Below, piece by piece: positions 8,602 through 19,228 of a DNA stretch of 34,159 bases. Below the pieces are notes generated by a model, which saw nothing but the letters and a program-made list of their open reading frames with translations, did not search any database and was not told the origin of the DNA. The position numbers and the translations under genes are program-made. The first letter of the stretch is position 1; every line of letters starts with the position of its first letter. The stretch is from NCBI GenBank assembly GCA_001803315.1, contig MHBQ01000111.1, positions 1 through 34,159 of the forward strand, in the 5' to 3' direction. This stretch comes from Lentisphaerae bacterium RIFOXYC12_FULL_60_16 (GTDB taxonomy: Bacteria > Verrucomicrobiota > Kiritimatiellia > UBA8416 > YA12-FULL-60-10).

Positions 8602-10047
8602 TCAACCACAGTCATCCACTGTACCCCGGCGTTTGCGCAACTCCGGGGTCAACAGGCCGGCCTTCTCATATTCGTTCAGCTTGCGGTGCAGCGTACGCCG
8701 GCTCATGCCCATCTCCTGGGCCGCCCGGCTCCGGTTGTTGCCATGCTTGCGGAGGGTGTCAAATATCAACTGCCGTGTCACATCCGCCAGCGAGGCATCC
8801 CCACCCCCTGCCGCGCCCGTGCTACGGGGCAAGGTTGTGGCGGACCCCTCCACGCCGACGGCCTGCCGGATCGGGACTGGAACATCCCGCAGGGTCAGTC
8901 GCGGCCCGCGTGACAGGACCACCATTTTCTCGACCGTGTTGCGTAATTCACGGACATTGCCCGGCCACTGGTACCGGTTCAACGCATCCATCGCGTCCGG
9001 CGTGAACCCATCCACCTGCTTGGCATTTTTTTCGGCGAACTCCTTGATGAACCGCGCCCCCAGCAGGGCCACATCGCCGACCCGGTCCCGCAACGGCGGC
9101 AGGTTTATGTTCACCACATCCAGCCGGAAAAACAGGTCCTCCCGGAACTTCCCCTGGGTTACCAGTGCCTGGAGGTTCTTGTTGGTGGCGGCGATCAGGC
9201 GGATGTCGACCTCGATGGATTGTTCACCCCCCACCCGTTCAAAACGGCGTTCTTCAAGGACCCGAAGCAGTTTAACCTGGATGGCCGGATCCGTCTCGGA
9301 AATCTCATCCAGGAAAAGGGTTCCGCCATCCGCCAGTTCAAACCGGCCGACCCGCCGGCCGGTTGCACCGGTAAAAGCCCCTTTTTCATGGCCGAACAAT
9401 TCACTCTCCAGCAAGGTCGGCGCCAGCGCCGCACAATGCACCGCCACGAAGGCGCCCTTGGAACGTGAACTCATGCGGTGAATCGCCTGGGCGACCAGTT
9501 CCTTGCCGGTGCCGCTTTCCCCTTGGATGAGGACGGTGGCCTGAGTCGGAGCCGCCTGCCGGATCACCTCGAATACATCCTGCATGACGACGGAACTGCC
9601 GATCATCTGCTCCATGCCGTATTTATCGTCCAACTGCCGGCGCAACTGCTCATTCTCGTTCTCCATTTCACTGGAGCGTACCGCCCGTTTCAACAGCAGG
9701 TCCAGATGGTCCAGATTGACCGGCTTCATCAGGAAATCGAAAGCCCCCCGCTTCATGGCGTCCACGGCCATCTCCACGTTGCCATAGGCCGTCAGCAGGA
9801 TACCGATCAGGCCGGGTTGACGCGCCAGGGCACGCTGCAACAGGGTCAACCCATCCATACCCGGCATGCGCACGTCGCTGAGCATGATATCGAACGACCG
9901 CTCCTCCGCCAGGAGCACCAGTGCCGATTCCGCATTCTCGACCGCCGTCACATCGTATTCCCGTCGCAACGCCCGTTCAAGCCCGTCCCGGGTGTTCTTG
10001 TCGTCGTCCACGATCAGAACCCGCCGCCTTTTGATTTCGTCGCTCAT
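8602..10047 (-). CDS. NtrC-family sigma-54 response regulator
   Basis: 481-aa cytosolic transcription activator. Residues 8-125 form a receiver domain: VLIVDDDKNTR acidic pocket, phosphoacceptor Asp in IMLSDVRMPGMDG, and KPVN lysine. The AAA+ domain has Walker A GESGTGKELVAQAI, the sigma-54 contact loop GAFTGA and Walker B GGTLFLDEISE. The C-terminal Fis-type helix-turn-helix has NNRSRAAQEMGMSRRTLHRKL. It activates sigma-54 promoters when phosphorylated. Its start overlaps the stop of the PAS kinase gene by 4 bp, so the kinase is its likely partner. Targets are unknown; the nitrogen role of true NtrC should not be assumed, especially as an NrpR-like repressor is present nearby. Confidence 0.93.
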   Translation of the reverse strand: MSDEIKRRRVLIVDDDKNTRDGLERALRREYDVTAVENAESALVLLAEERSFDIMLSDVRMPGMDGLTLLQRALARQPGLIGILLTAYGNVEMAVDAMKRGAFDFLMKPVNLDHLDLLLKRAVRSSEMENENEQLRRQLDDKYGMEQMIGSSVVMQDVFEVIRQAAPTQATVLIQGESGTGKELVAQAIHRMSSRSKGAFVAVHCAALAPTLLESELFGHEKGAFTGATGRRVGRFELADGGTLFLDEISETDPAIQVKLLRVLEERRFERVGGEQSIEVDIRLIAATNKNLQALVTQGKFREDLFFRLDVVNINLPPLRDRVGDVALLGARFIKEFAEKNAKQVDGFTPDAMDALNRYQWPGNVRELRNTVEKMVVLSRGPRLTLRDVPVPIRQAVGVEGSATTLPRSTGAAGGGDASLADVTRQLIFDTLRKHGNNRSRAAQEMGMSRRTLHRKLNEYEKAGLLTPELRKRRGTVDDCG

Positions 10048-11273
10048 GGCGCTTCCCCTTCCACGGTCTTCTCAGGTACCGGGGCATCGAAACCCGGTTC
10101 ACCCGCTGCACCCATCGATGCATTCAACAGGCGGATCCGGCGTTCCGCCAGCGGTAGTGACAGGGTGAACCGCGTGCCTTCCCCCGGCTTGCTGGCAACC
10201 TCCAATATCCCGCCATGATCCTGTATAATCCGTTGAACGATCATCAATCCCAGACCGGATCCTTCCTGTTTGGTGGTGAAATAGGGATCGAAAATGCGCC
10301 CCATCTCCTCCGGTTCAATACCCTTGCCCGTATCATGAAACGCAATCGCCACATAGTGGTCGGAAGCCGAAACCCGTATTTCCAGACGCCCCCCGTTCTG
10401 CATGGCCTGCATGGCATTCCGGATGATGTTGAAAAAACACTGCTTGATCTGGTCCCGGTCGACCCGGATCCGGGGGACCGGCGCCGGGCAGACCAGTTCC
10501 ACGGCAATCGCCCGGTCCTGGACTTCCTGGCGCAACAGGGAAAGTGTTTCCTCGATCAACGATTCCAGGCGCGTCAGCACCGGCTTCAGCTTGGCAGGAC
10601 GTATCGCACGCAGGAACTGGGTGATGATCATGTCCAGGCGTGCCACTTCGTTGCGGGCAATGCCGAGCAATTCCGGCAGCTCACCCCGCTGACTTTCCTC
10701 CAGACGATCCATTTCACGCCCCATCAACTGCAGGTGGATGGTCAACGCGTTCAACGGATTTCCAATCTCGTGCGCCACACCGGCAGCCAGCAGCTTGATG
10801 GCGTTGATCCGTTCCGTCTCAATGGTCGACATTTCGTTCTGACGATCCCGGGTGACATCCCGCAAAATGATCACCGCGCCGCGCTGGGTTTCCGACCCGG
10901 CCGCCAGCGGAACCACGTAGAAATTGATGAACCGGTGCTGCGGATAGGTCACCTCAATCTCGTGACTGATCATGCGCGACCATTCATTCGGCTCCAGGCG
11001 CAGGATCCGGTCCCAGTCGATTTCCCGGATGTAACGCATGATGGGCTTGCCGCGCGAACTCGCCACCGAAAGCCCGATCAGCGTTTCCGCCGCCTTGTTG
11101 GTATAGGTCAGACGCCCATCGGCATCCACAACCACAACCCCCTCCTGGATCGATTGGAATATGGTTTCCAGCAGTCCGCGCTCCTGCATCAGGCGCAGGA
11201 ACTGCGCCTGCAGGCTTTTCGGATCCAGCTTGTCCAAACGTTCAATCAGTTTTTCGAGAAATCCGGATTGCAT
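10044..11273 (-). CDS. Cytosolic PAS-domain sensor histidine kinase (NtrB/AtoS-like)
   Basis: 409 aa with no signal peptide or membrane segment. A short N-terminal helix is followed by a PAS domain (about 38-160: SIQEGVVVVDADGRLTYTNKAAETLIG). The HisKA phosphoacceptor helix has LLAAGVAHEIGNPLNAL. The HATPase_c domain has NIIRNAMQAMQNGG, FHDTGKGIEPEEMGRIFDPY and GSGLGLMIVQRI. It would phosphorylate the NtrC-like regulator encoded immediately downstream with a 4-bp overlap. As a soluble kinase it probably reads an internal signal through PAS. AGGTGA four bases before the ATG supports the start. A promoter with an overlapping inverted repeat lies directly upstream, which hints at autoregulation. 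Confidence 0.92.
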   Translation of the reverse strand: MQSGFLEKLIERLDKLDPKSLQAQFLRLMQERGLLETIFQSIQEGVVVVDADGRLTYTNKAAETLIGLSVASSRGKPIMRYIREIDWDRILRLEPNEWSRMISHEIEVTYPQHRFINFYVVPLAAGSETQRGAVIILRDVTRDRQNEMSTIETERINAIKLLAAGVAHEIGNPLNALTIHLQLMGREMDRLEESQRGELPELLGIARNEVARLDMIITQFLRAIRPAKLKPVLTRLESLIEETLSLLRQEVQDRAIAVELVCPAPVPRIRVDRDQIKQCFFNIIRNAMQAMQNGGRLEIRVSASDHYVAIAFHDTGKGIEPEEMGRIFDPYFTTKQEGSGLGLMIVQRIIQDHGGILEVASKPGEGTRFTLSLPLAERRIRLLNASMGAAGEPGFDAPVPEKTVEGEAP

Positions 11274-11288
11274 GGCTTCACCTGAAAT

Positions 11289-11326
11289 TAATGCGACAAT
11301 TTAGCGCATTATTACACAGGAATCAA
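11289..11326 (-). promoter_or_regulatory. Promoter of the PAS kinase/regulator operon with overlapping inverted repeat
   Basis: On the minus strand TTGATT (11326-11321), a 17-base spacer and TAAATT (11303-11298) form a good sigma-70 promoter. The inverted repeat TAATGCG-N9-CGCATTA (11289-11311) is centred on the -10 hexamer, so a bound protein would block transcription. The sequence lies 16-50 bases before the kinase start. Confidence 0.5.
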
Positions 11327-11373
11327 GTGGTCATGCTGGCTCGATTTGGCACACATAGCGAGGCCGGGGTCGA

Positions 11374-11389
11374 TCCGGCTCCAGCCGGA
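11374..11389. terminator. Small GC hairpin downstream of the unknown membrane-anchored gene
   Basis: TCCGGCT (11374-11380) pairs with AGCCGGA (11383-11389) across a two-base turn. It lies about 80 bp beyond the stop of the 520-aa minus-strand gene. No T-tract, so a terminator role is weakly supported. Confidence 0.25.
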
Positions 11390-11466
11390 CCAGACGGACG
11401 GCGACGGCGCGGTAGGCGGGGCAGTTCCGGCAATGGACCAAAGTTGCACCCAACGGCACAATCGGA

Positions 11467-13029
11467 TCAAGGAAATCCGGCTTGAATGCGGGCGGTCAGG
11501 GTGTCCTTGTCGGAACTCAGCCTGATCACCGCCTGTTCCAACGGCATAAGACCATCCAGCAACCGACGCCAGCTTTCAAGGTCGGCGGATACATGATGCA
11601 TGGCGCCACCGGTATTAACCATCCGCATCAAGGCTGCCAGGGCAACGCCCTGGCGCAGGGTCGTTTCAGCGGCTGGAAGATTCATCCAGCAGCAGGCGCC
11701 GGCCGGAGCCTGTATCAAGGCGTGTTCCCAGTGAGGAGTCGCTGGATCTCCCGACACGTCCCGAGCCAACAGACGTTCCAGCGTGCCGGAGTGCGTTGAC
11801 AGGATCAGCCACCCGTCCCACACCGCCACCCCGAATCCCGCCCTTGTTTCAAGGCTTCCGTACCAGTCGTCTTGCGTGCTGGCCAGCACCTGCCAGGAGC
11901 GCCCGCGCATCTCGCGGCGCACCAGCACGAGCCCCTTGCGGTATCGCGCATTCAGGCGGTCCACAACCTGTGGCAGGCGGCGGATAATGTCGGCTTCATC
12001 CTTGACCGGCCATCCGACAATCAGGGACGGGATGTTGAATCCCAGCAGACGCCCACCATACACCCCGCCGAATATCCCCGCCATGACATGCCCGTCACCG
12101 GTCAGCCATTCCTTCGGCACCACATCCGCCACCCCACCGGCATCCAGCAGTTCCGGCAGCAGGGAGGCCGGCATGACGGCCACCATCTGCGGTGTATTCC
12201 CCCACAATTTCCGCCACCACGCCACATCGACAACCTGTCCCAGGGGGGCAGCCGGCAAAGGAAGCCCACCGGGCATCCGGGGCGACTCCGTCGACGCACG
12301 CAACGTCAACGCCAGCCGGTTGGTGGTCAGGGAATCAACCTGGACATAAGGATCGCGTACCCGCAGGCGGGGTGAATTCCACCCGTATTTCAAGATGCCC
12401 CGATCCATCACCCCGCAGGATTCACCAGGGGCCTGAAGTTGATCGGGCAAAACCGACCCCTGCCGTGCATTCACACGCCGGACAATCCATCGCACGGCCA
12501 GGGCATCACGCGAATAAACCGCCAGCACCATGCCATCCAGCACGGACACGGAAAGATACCACCCGTCCCCCATCGGACAGGTCCATACCTGCCGCCCTCC
12601 GCCGACCGGAACCGACCGGAATCCGGGTACTTGCCGCAACCAGAATGCCAGTCGAAGCCACTGGGCACGACCGCCGCCCCACCCGGCCAGCACCCAACCC
12701 TCCAGATCATTGGGCGCGATGGAATCCGCATAGGCCAGCAGGGTTTCACGCCGGCCGATGATCCGGACCAGCAGACCCAGCATCGGGTGGCGGAGTATTT
12801 CTGCTGCTTCATTCGGGGCATATCCGGCAAAGCCCAGCATGGCCGGCGCAACCGGATTATGTGCCACCAGGTCCAGACGATCCGACAAGGCATCATGCCG
12901 GCTGACAAACCGGGCATCGGGCGGAATGGCCGACCACAAGACCGGTTCATTGAAAGGAAAATGAAACACCCACGCGGTCAACAAGCCGATCCAGATCGTG
13001 ATCACCACCTGGTGGATGCGCCGCATCAT
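11467..13029 (-). CDS. Unknown membrane-anchored protein coupled to pyrD
   Basis: 520-aa protein that I do not recognise. It begins MMRRIHQVVITIWIGLLTAWVFHFPF, a positively charged end followed by one hydrophobic segment (about 8-26), so it is probably an inner-membrane-anchored or exported protein with a large outside domain. The rest is rich in Trp, Gly, Leu and Val, without zinc, nucleotide or catalytic motifs that I can name. Alternating segments such as LEGWVLAGWGGG, GDGWYLSVSVLDGMVLAVYSRDALA and GVAVWDGWLILSTHSGTLERLL look like repeated beta-strand units, reminiscent of DUF3352-like proteins. Its start overlaps the pyrD stop by 4 bp, so it is translated from the pyrKD message, yet nothing in it suggests a pyrimidine role. 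Confidence 0.75.
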   Translation of the reverse strand: MMRRIHQVVITIWIGLLTAWVFHFPFNEPVLWSAIPPDARFVSRHDALSDRLDLVAHNPVAPAMLGFAGYAPNEAAEILRHPMLGLLVRIIGRRETLLAYADSIAPNDLEGWVLAGWGGGRAQWLRLAFWLRQVPGFRSVPVGGGRQVWTCPMGDGWYLSVSVLDGMVLAVYSRDALAVRWIVRRVNARQGSVLPDQLQAPGESCGVMDRGILKYGWNSPRLRVRDPYVQVDSLTTNRLALTLRASTESPRMPGGLPLPAAPLGQVVDVAWWRKLWGNTPQMVAVMPASLLPELLDAGGVADVVPKEWLTGDGHVMAGIFGGVYGGRLLGFNIPSLIVGWPVKDEADIIRRLPQVVDRLNARYRKGLVLVRREMRGRSWQVLASTQDDWYGSLETRAGFGVAVWDGWLILSTHSGTLERLLARDVSGDPATPHWEHALIQAPAGACCWMNLPAAETTLRQGVALAALMRMVNTGGAMHHVSADLESWRRLLDGLMPLEQAVIRLSSDKDTLTARIQAGFP

Positions 13030-13973
13030 GTGGCCAGGGAACCGATCAATTCGCCGATATCATGCATCCCCTGTTCCGCCAGGTAATCCCGGATGCCGTC
13101 CCGCACACGCAGGGCCGTGGTCGGGTCGGTGAAATTCGCGGTCCCGACCGCCACGGCACGGGCGCCTGCAATGAGAAATTCCAGGGCTTCCTGCGGACCC
13201 GTGATTCCCCCCATTCCCACCACGGGAATCTTGACCGCCCGGGCAGCTTCCCAGACCAGCTTCACCGCGATGGGATGAATGGCGGGACCCGACAAGCCTC
13301 CCACGCGGTTCGCCAGCACCGGGCGCCGGGTCCGCACATCAATCACCATGGCCGGATAGGAATTGATCAGTGATATCGCATCGGCTCCCTCGGCTTCCGC
13401 GATGGCGGCAAACACCCGGATATCGCTTACGTTGGGCGAGAGTTTTGGAATCAGGGGCAGACGCGTTGCCCGGCGAACCGCTGCGATCACCGATCGGGCC
13501 ATGTCCGGCTGGGTCCCGAAAGCCAGCCCGCCTTCCTTGACGTTGGGGCATGAGATATTCAATTCGATTCCGGCTATGCCGGGCACCCCGTCCAGCCGCT
13601 GCGCCACCTCACGATACTCGTCCAGGCTCCGTCCCCAAATATTCACAATGACCGGAACCTCGTAGCCGCGTAAAAACGGCAGGTAATCGGCGATGAAACC
13701 ATCCACTCCCGGCCCCTGCAAACCGATGGCATTGACCAGACCGCCCGGCACCTCCACCATGCGCGGCGTTGGATTTCCATCCCAGGGCGCAATCCGGATA
13801 CCCTTCACCACCAGGGCGCCCAACGCGTTCAAGTCCACCAGGTCGGCATATTCCGGACCATAACCGAAGGTCCCGGAGGCCACCATCACCGGGTTGCGCA
13901 TGCGGATGCCGCCGATGTCAACCGCCATCGAGGGAGCGGTCGTATCCGGAGTTTTGGAGGATGACTTTACCAT
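13026..13973 (-). CDS. pyrD: Dihydroorotate dehydrogenase B, catalytic subunit
   Basis: Oxidises dihydroorotate to orotate with FMN in pyrimidine synthesis; class 1B enzymes pass electrons through PyrK to NAD. The 315-aa TIM barrel has RMRNPVMVASGTFGYG at the N-terminus. The ELNISCPNVKEGG loop holds the class 1 catalytic cysteine, and LSPNVSDI and DAISLINSY follow. The phosphate-binding end has VGMGGITGPQEALEFLIAGA. The adjacent pyrK gene (7-bp overlap) supports type 1B. The first 15 residues before MAVDIGGIRMRNP are unconserved, so an internal start is possible. Confidence 0.95.
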   Translation of the reverse strand: MVKSSSKTPDTTAPSMAVDIGGIRMRNPVMVASGTFGYGPEYADLVDLNALGALVVKGIRIAPWDGNPTPRMVEVPGGLVNAIGLQGPGVDGFIADYLPFLRGYEVPVIVNIWGRSLDEYREVAQRLDGVPGIAGIELNISCPNVKEGGLAFGTQPDMARSVIAAVRRATRLPLIPKLSPNVSDIRVFAAIAEAEGADAISLINSYPAMVIDVRTRRPVLANRVGGLSGPAIHPIAVKLVWEAARAVKIPVVGMGGITGPQEALEFLIAGARAVAVGTANFTDPTTALRVRDGIRDYLAEQGMHDIGELIGSLAT

Positions 13974-14746
13974 ACGATGCTCCGGGCTTCAAATACCGGT
14001 CCGTCCCGGCAAACCCGCACCCAGCCTTCCGTGCCATCCGCATTCCGTACGCGCTGAACACAGGCCAGACAGGCGCCCACCCCGCACCCCATGTGCTTGT
14101 CCAGCGACAACCAGGCATTCCAGCCGTTTGCGGCTGCCCGCTCACCAACCGCCTTGAGCAGTCCATCCGGCCCGCAGGCATACCATTCCCGGTCACCCCG
14201 TGATTCCGGCGACTGCAACCAGGCGTCGATCGCCACCGTGACACGGCCTTTCGCGCCAAGCGAACCGTCTTCCGTCGTCACCCGGACATCCCATCCACGG
14301 GATTTAAAATCGTCGACACACAGGACATCGTCAGCCCTGGCGCCGCCGATGAAGATAATCCCCGGACGCGCGGACGTGAGCGCCAGGAAACTCAACGGGG
14401 CAACCCCATAACCACCCGCCACCAGCACCGGCGTCCGCTTTTTGCCGCAGACTGGGAACCCGTTGCCGAGCGGACCGATCAGGCTGAGGGAATCTCCCTG
14501 GACCATCGACAGCATGGCATCCGTACCACGTCCGACCGGTTTATAAAGGACTTCAATGCCATCCTTGCCGGCCCGGTACAGGCTGAATGGGCGGCGCAGC
14601 ACCGCACCATCCAGACGCGGGATCCGCAGGTGGACAAATTGCCCGGGAACACCCGCACAGCCGATGCCGGACGCATCCAGGATCAGGCGCCGGTAAGGCC
14701 CCTGGAACGTCTCGTGCCGGGATATGTTGCAGGTTTCAACCTTCAT
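13967..14746 (-). CDS. pyrK: Dihydroorotate dehydrogenase B, electron-transfer subunit
   Basis: FAD and [2Fe-2S] subunit that links PyrD to NAD. In 259 aa it has an N-terminal FAD-binding barrel (VHLRIPRLDGAVLRRPFSLYRA), the NAD-binding region VLVAGGYGVAPLSFLAL and the C-terminal cluster ligands CGVGACLAC plus a later VCRDGPVF. This gives the expected four-cysteine pattern. It precedes pyrD, overlapping it by 7 bp, and follows nrdJ by 91 bp, so pyrK is probably the first gene of a pyrK-pyrD-unknown unit or is read through from nrdJ. No strong promoter is visible in that gap. Confidence 0.93.
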   Translation of the reverse strand: MKVETCNISRHETFQGPYRRLILDASGIGCAGVPGQFVHLRIPRLDGAVLRRPFSLYRAGKDGIEVLYKPVGRGTDAMLSMVQGDSLSLIGPLGNGFPVCGKKRTPVLVAGGYGVAPLSFLALTSARPGIIFIGGARADDVLCVDDFKSRGWDVRVTTEDGSLGAKGRVTVAIDAWLQSPESRGDREWYACGPDGLLKAVGERAAANGWNAWLSLDKHMGCGVGACLACVQRVRNADGTEGWVRVCRDGPVFEARSIVW

Positions 14747-14837
14747 GACCGCCTGACCGCCTCCGGATCATCGGCACCCCGGAGGGCGGGCGTTCCCGCG
14801 GGCCGGTGATCAACCATCACACCCTCTCCCGAATTCC

Positions 14838-17759
<2,922 letters not shown>

Positions 17760-17790
17760 GTTACAACCTCCTGTTACCAGTCTTTTCTGT

Positions 17791-17822
17791 ATTATACCAC
17801 TAGGGATTGTGGTGTTTTGCAA
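17791..17822 (-). promoter_or_regulatory. nrdJ promoter with extended -10 and NrdR-box-like site
   Basis: On the minus strand TGGTATAAT is a perfect extended -10 (TATAAT at 17796-17791). A TTGCAA at 17822-17817 is a loose -35 with a 20-base spacer. The 16-mer CCACAATCCCTAGTGG (17812-17797) directly abuts the -10. It agrees with the NrdR-box consensus ACACWATATATWGTGT at about 11 positions, including both CAC/GTG ends. NrdR represses ribonucleotide reductase genes. Real NrdR boxes usually come in pairs about 31 bp apart; a second copy is doubtful here, with only a degenerate TATAGATGG upstream. Confidence 0.55.
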
Positions 17823-17872
17823 AATCGAACCATCTATACGCCACTGGTAGGGTCAGATTCAAGAAAAATTCC

Positions 17873-19228
17873 CTACGATTCATCTTCCCGTCGTGACTTG
17901 AAAACAAGAATAACCGGGGCTCCCTCCAGATGGAAGGCTGCCCGGAAGGCTTTAACCAGGTATTCACGGTAAGCCGGCTGTACCAGGCGCCGGTTGTTGA
18001 CGAAAATCTGGATCCGGATCGGAGCCTGACCCGTCTGGGTCCCATAAAACAGTTTCAGCCGCCGTCCACTCACACTCGGGGGACTCACCTTGTTGACCGC
18101 ATGTTCCAGGGTCTGGTTGATCGAGCTGGTGGTCAGCTTCCGGTTGATCTGGATGGCGACCTGGTCCATGGTATCCAGCGACTGACGCACATGTTCGCCC
18201 GTTTTTGCCGATACAAACACCACCGGGCAATAGGTCATGAACGGCAGGGCACGGTGCAGCGCCTCCTCGTATTCACGCCGCCCGGTCTTGATCAGGTCCC
18301 ACTTGTTGACCAGCAGGACACATCCCTTCCGGTGTTCCTGAATGATGGAAGCTATCTTCTTGTCCTGGGCCGTGGGGCCCTGTTCCGCATCCAGCACCAG
18401 CATCACCACATCCGCCGATTCAATGCTGTGCTCCGCCCGGTACTGGCTGAACCGTTCGACGGCGCTGTCAACCTTGGTCTGGTGGCGCAACCCGGCGGTA
18501 TCCATCAGGCGGTAGCGGCGTGCATTTTCGCCGGTGCCGAGAACAAACGGAATTTCCACACTGTCCCGCGTGGTGCCCGGTACCGGCGATACCAGCACCC
18601 GGTCGGAATGCAACAGCCGGTTGATATACGAGGATTTGCCGACATTCGGACGCCCCACGACTGCCACCCGTATCTCCCCCGCAACCGTTACCGGGTCCTC
18701 CTTCGGCAACAGCGGCACCACCCGGTCCAGCACGATATCCATGCCGAGGCCATGCTGGGCCGATACCGCCATCACGGGATACCCGAACCGCTCGAATTCA
18801 ACCGCCTGCCGTTCCCATTCCGCGGTATCCGCCTTGTTGGCCACGATCATAACCGGCCGCCCGCATCCCCGTACCAACTGGATGACTTCCTCATCCAGGG
18901 GGACCAGTCCCGTGGTCACATCCACCACCACGAGCACCACGGCGGACTCCCGGATACCGGCATCCACCTGCCGACGAACGCCGGCCTCGATCGAATCCTC
19001 CAGCGTGCCGCGGTCAATATTGATCACCCCGCCGGTATCCATCACGGCAAATGCCTGGTCGCCCCAGGTTGCCTGGCCGATCAGCCGGTCACGGGTTACC
19101 CCGCGCTCAGGGTGAACAATGGACTGCCGCCGCCCGATCAGGCGGTTAAACAGGGTTGACTTGCCCACGTTGGGCCGCCCGACGATGGCCACCATGCGCC
19201 GGGGCTTGATATCCCTGTCGTTTTTCAT
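17873..19228 (-). CDS. der: Ribosome assembly GTPase Der (EngA)
   Basis: Double-GTPase needed for 50S ribosome subunit assembly. The first G domain has GRPNVGKS at residues 17-24, DTGG and NKAD near 131. The second has GRPNVGKSSYINRLL near 190, DTAGLRHQTK and NKWDLIK near 305. A C-terminal KH-like domain (about 365-445) has LKLFYGTQTGQAPIRIQIFVNN. The 451-aa length is normal. The start overlaps the glnS stop by 4 bp, so it is the last gene of a gltX-glnS-der unit. Confidence 0.96.
   Translation of the reverse strand: MKNDRDIKPRRMVAIVGRPNVGKSTLFNRLIGRRQSIVHPERGVTRDRLIGQATWGDQAFAVMDTGGVINIDRGTLEDSIEAGVRRQVDAGIRESAVVLVVVDVTTGLVPLDEEVIQLVRGCGRPVMIVANKADTAEWERQAVEFERFGYPVMAVSAQHGLGMDIVLDRVVPLLPKEDPVTVAGEIRVAVVGRPNVGKSSYINRLLHSDRVLVSPVPGTTRDSVEIPFVLGTGENARRYRLMDTAGLRHQTKVDSAVERFSQYRAEHSIESADVVMLVLDAEQGPTAQDKKIASIIQEHRKGCVLLVNKWDLIKTGRREYEEALHRALPFMTYCPVVFVSAKTGEHVRQSLDTMDQVAIQINRKLTTSSINQTLEHAVNKVSPPSVSGRRLKLFYGTQTGQAPIRIQIFVNNRRLVQPAYREYLVKAFRAAFHLEGAPVILVFKSRREDES

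Noticed and set aside
8602-11273. Calling the kinase/regulator pair NtrB/NtrC proper
   Set aside because: Domain layout fits many sigma-54 systems (ZraSR, AtoSC and others); no glnA or nitrogen gene is linked to this pair.
17760-17872. Cobalamin riboswitch upstream of the B12-dependent reductase
   Set aside because: The space before nrdJ is only about 110 nt with a strong promoter close to the start; no B12-box-like sequence was seen.
17930-19159. A 409-codon plus-strand frame opposite der
   Set aside because: Antisense shadow of der; low-complexity composition and no start context.
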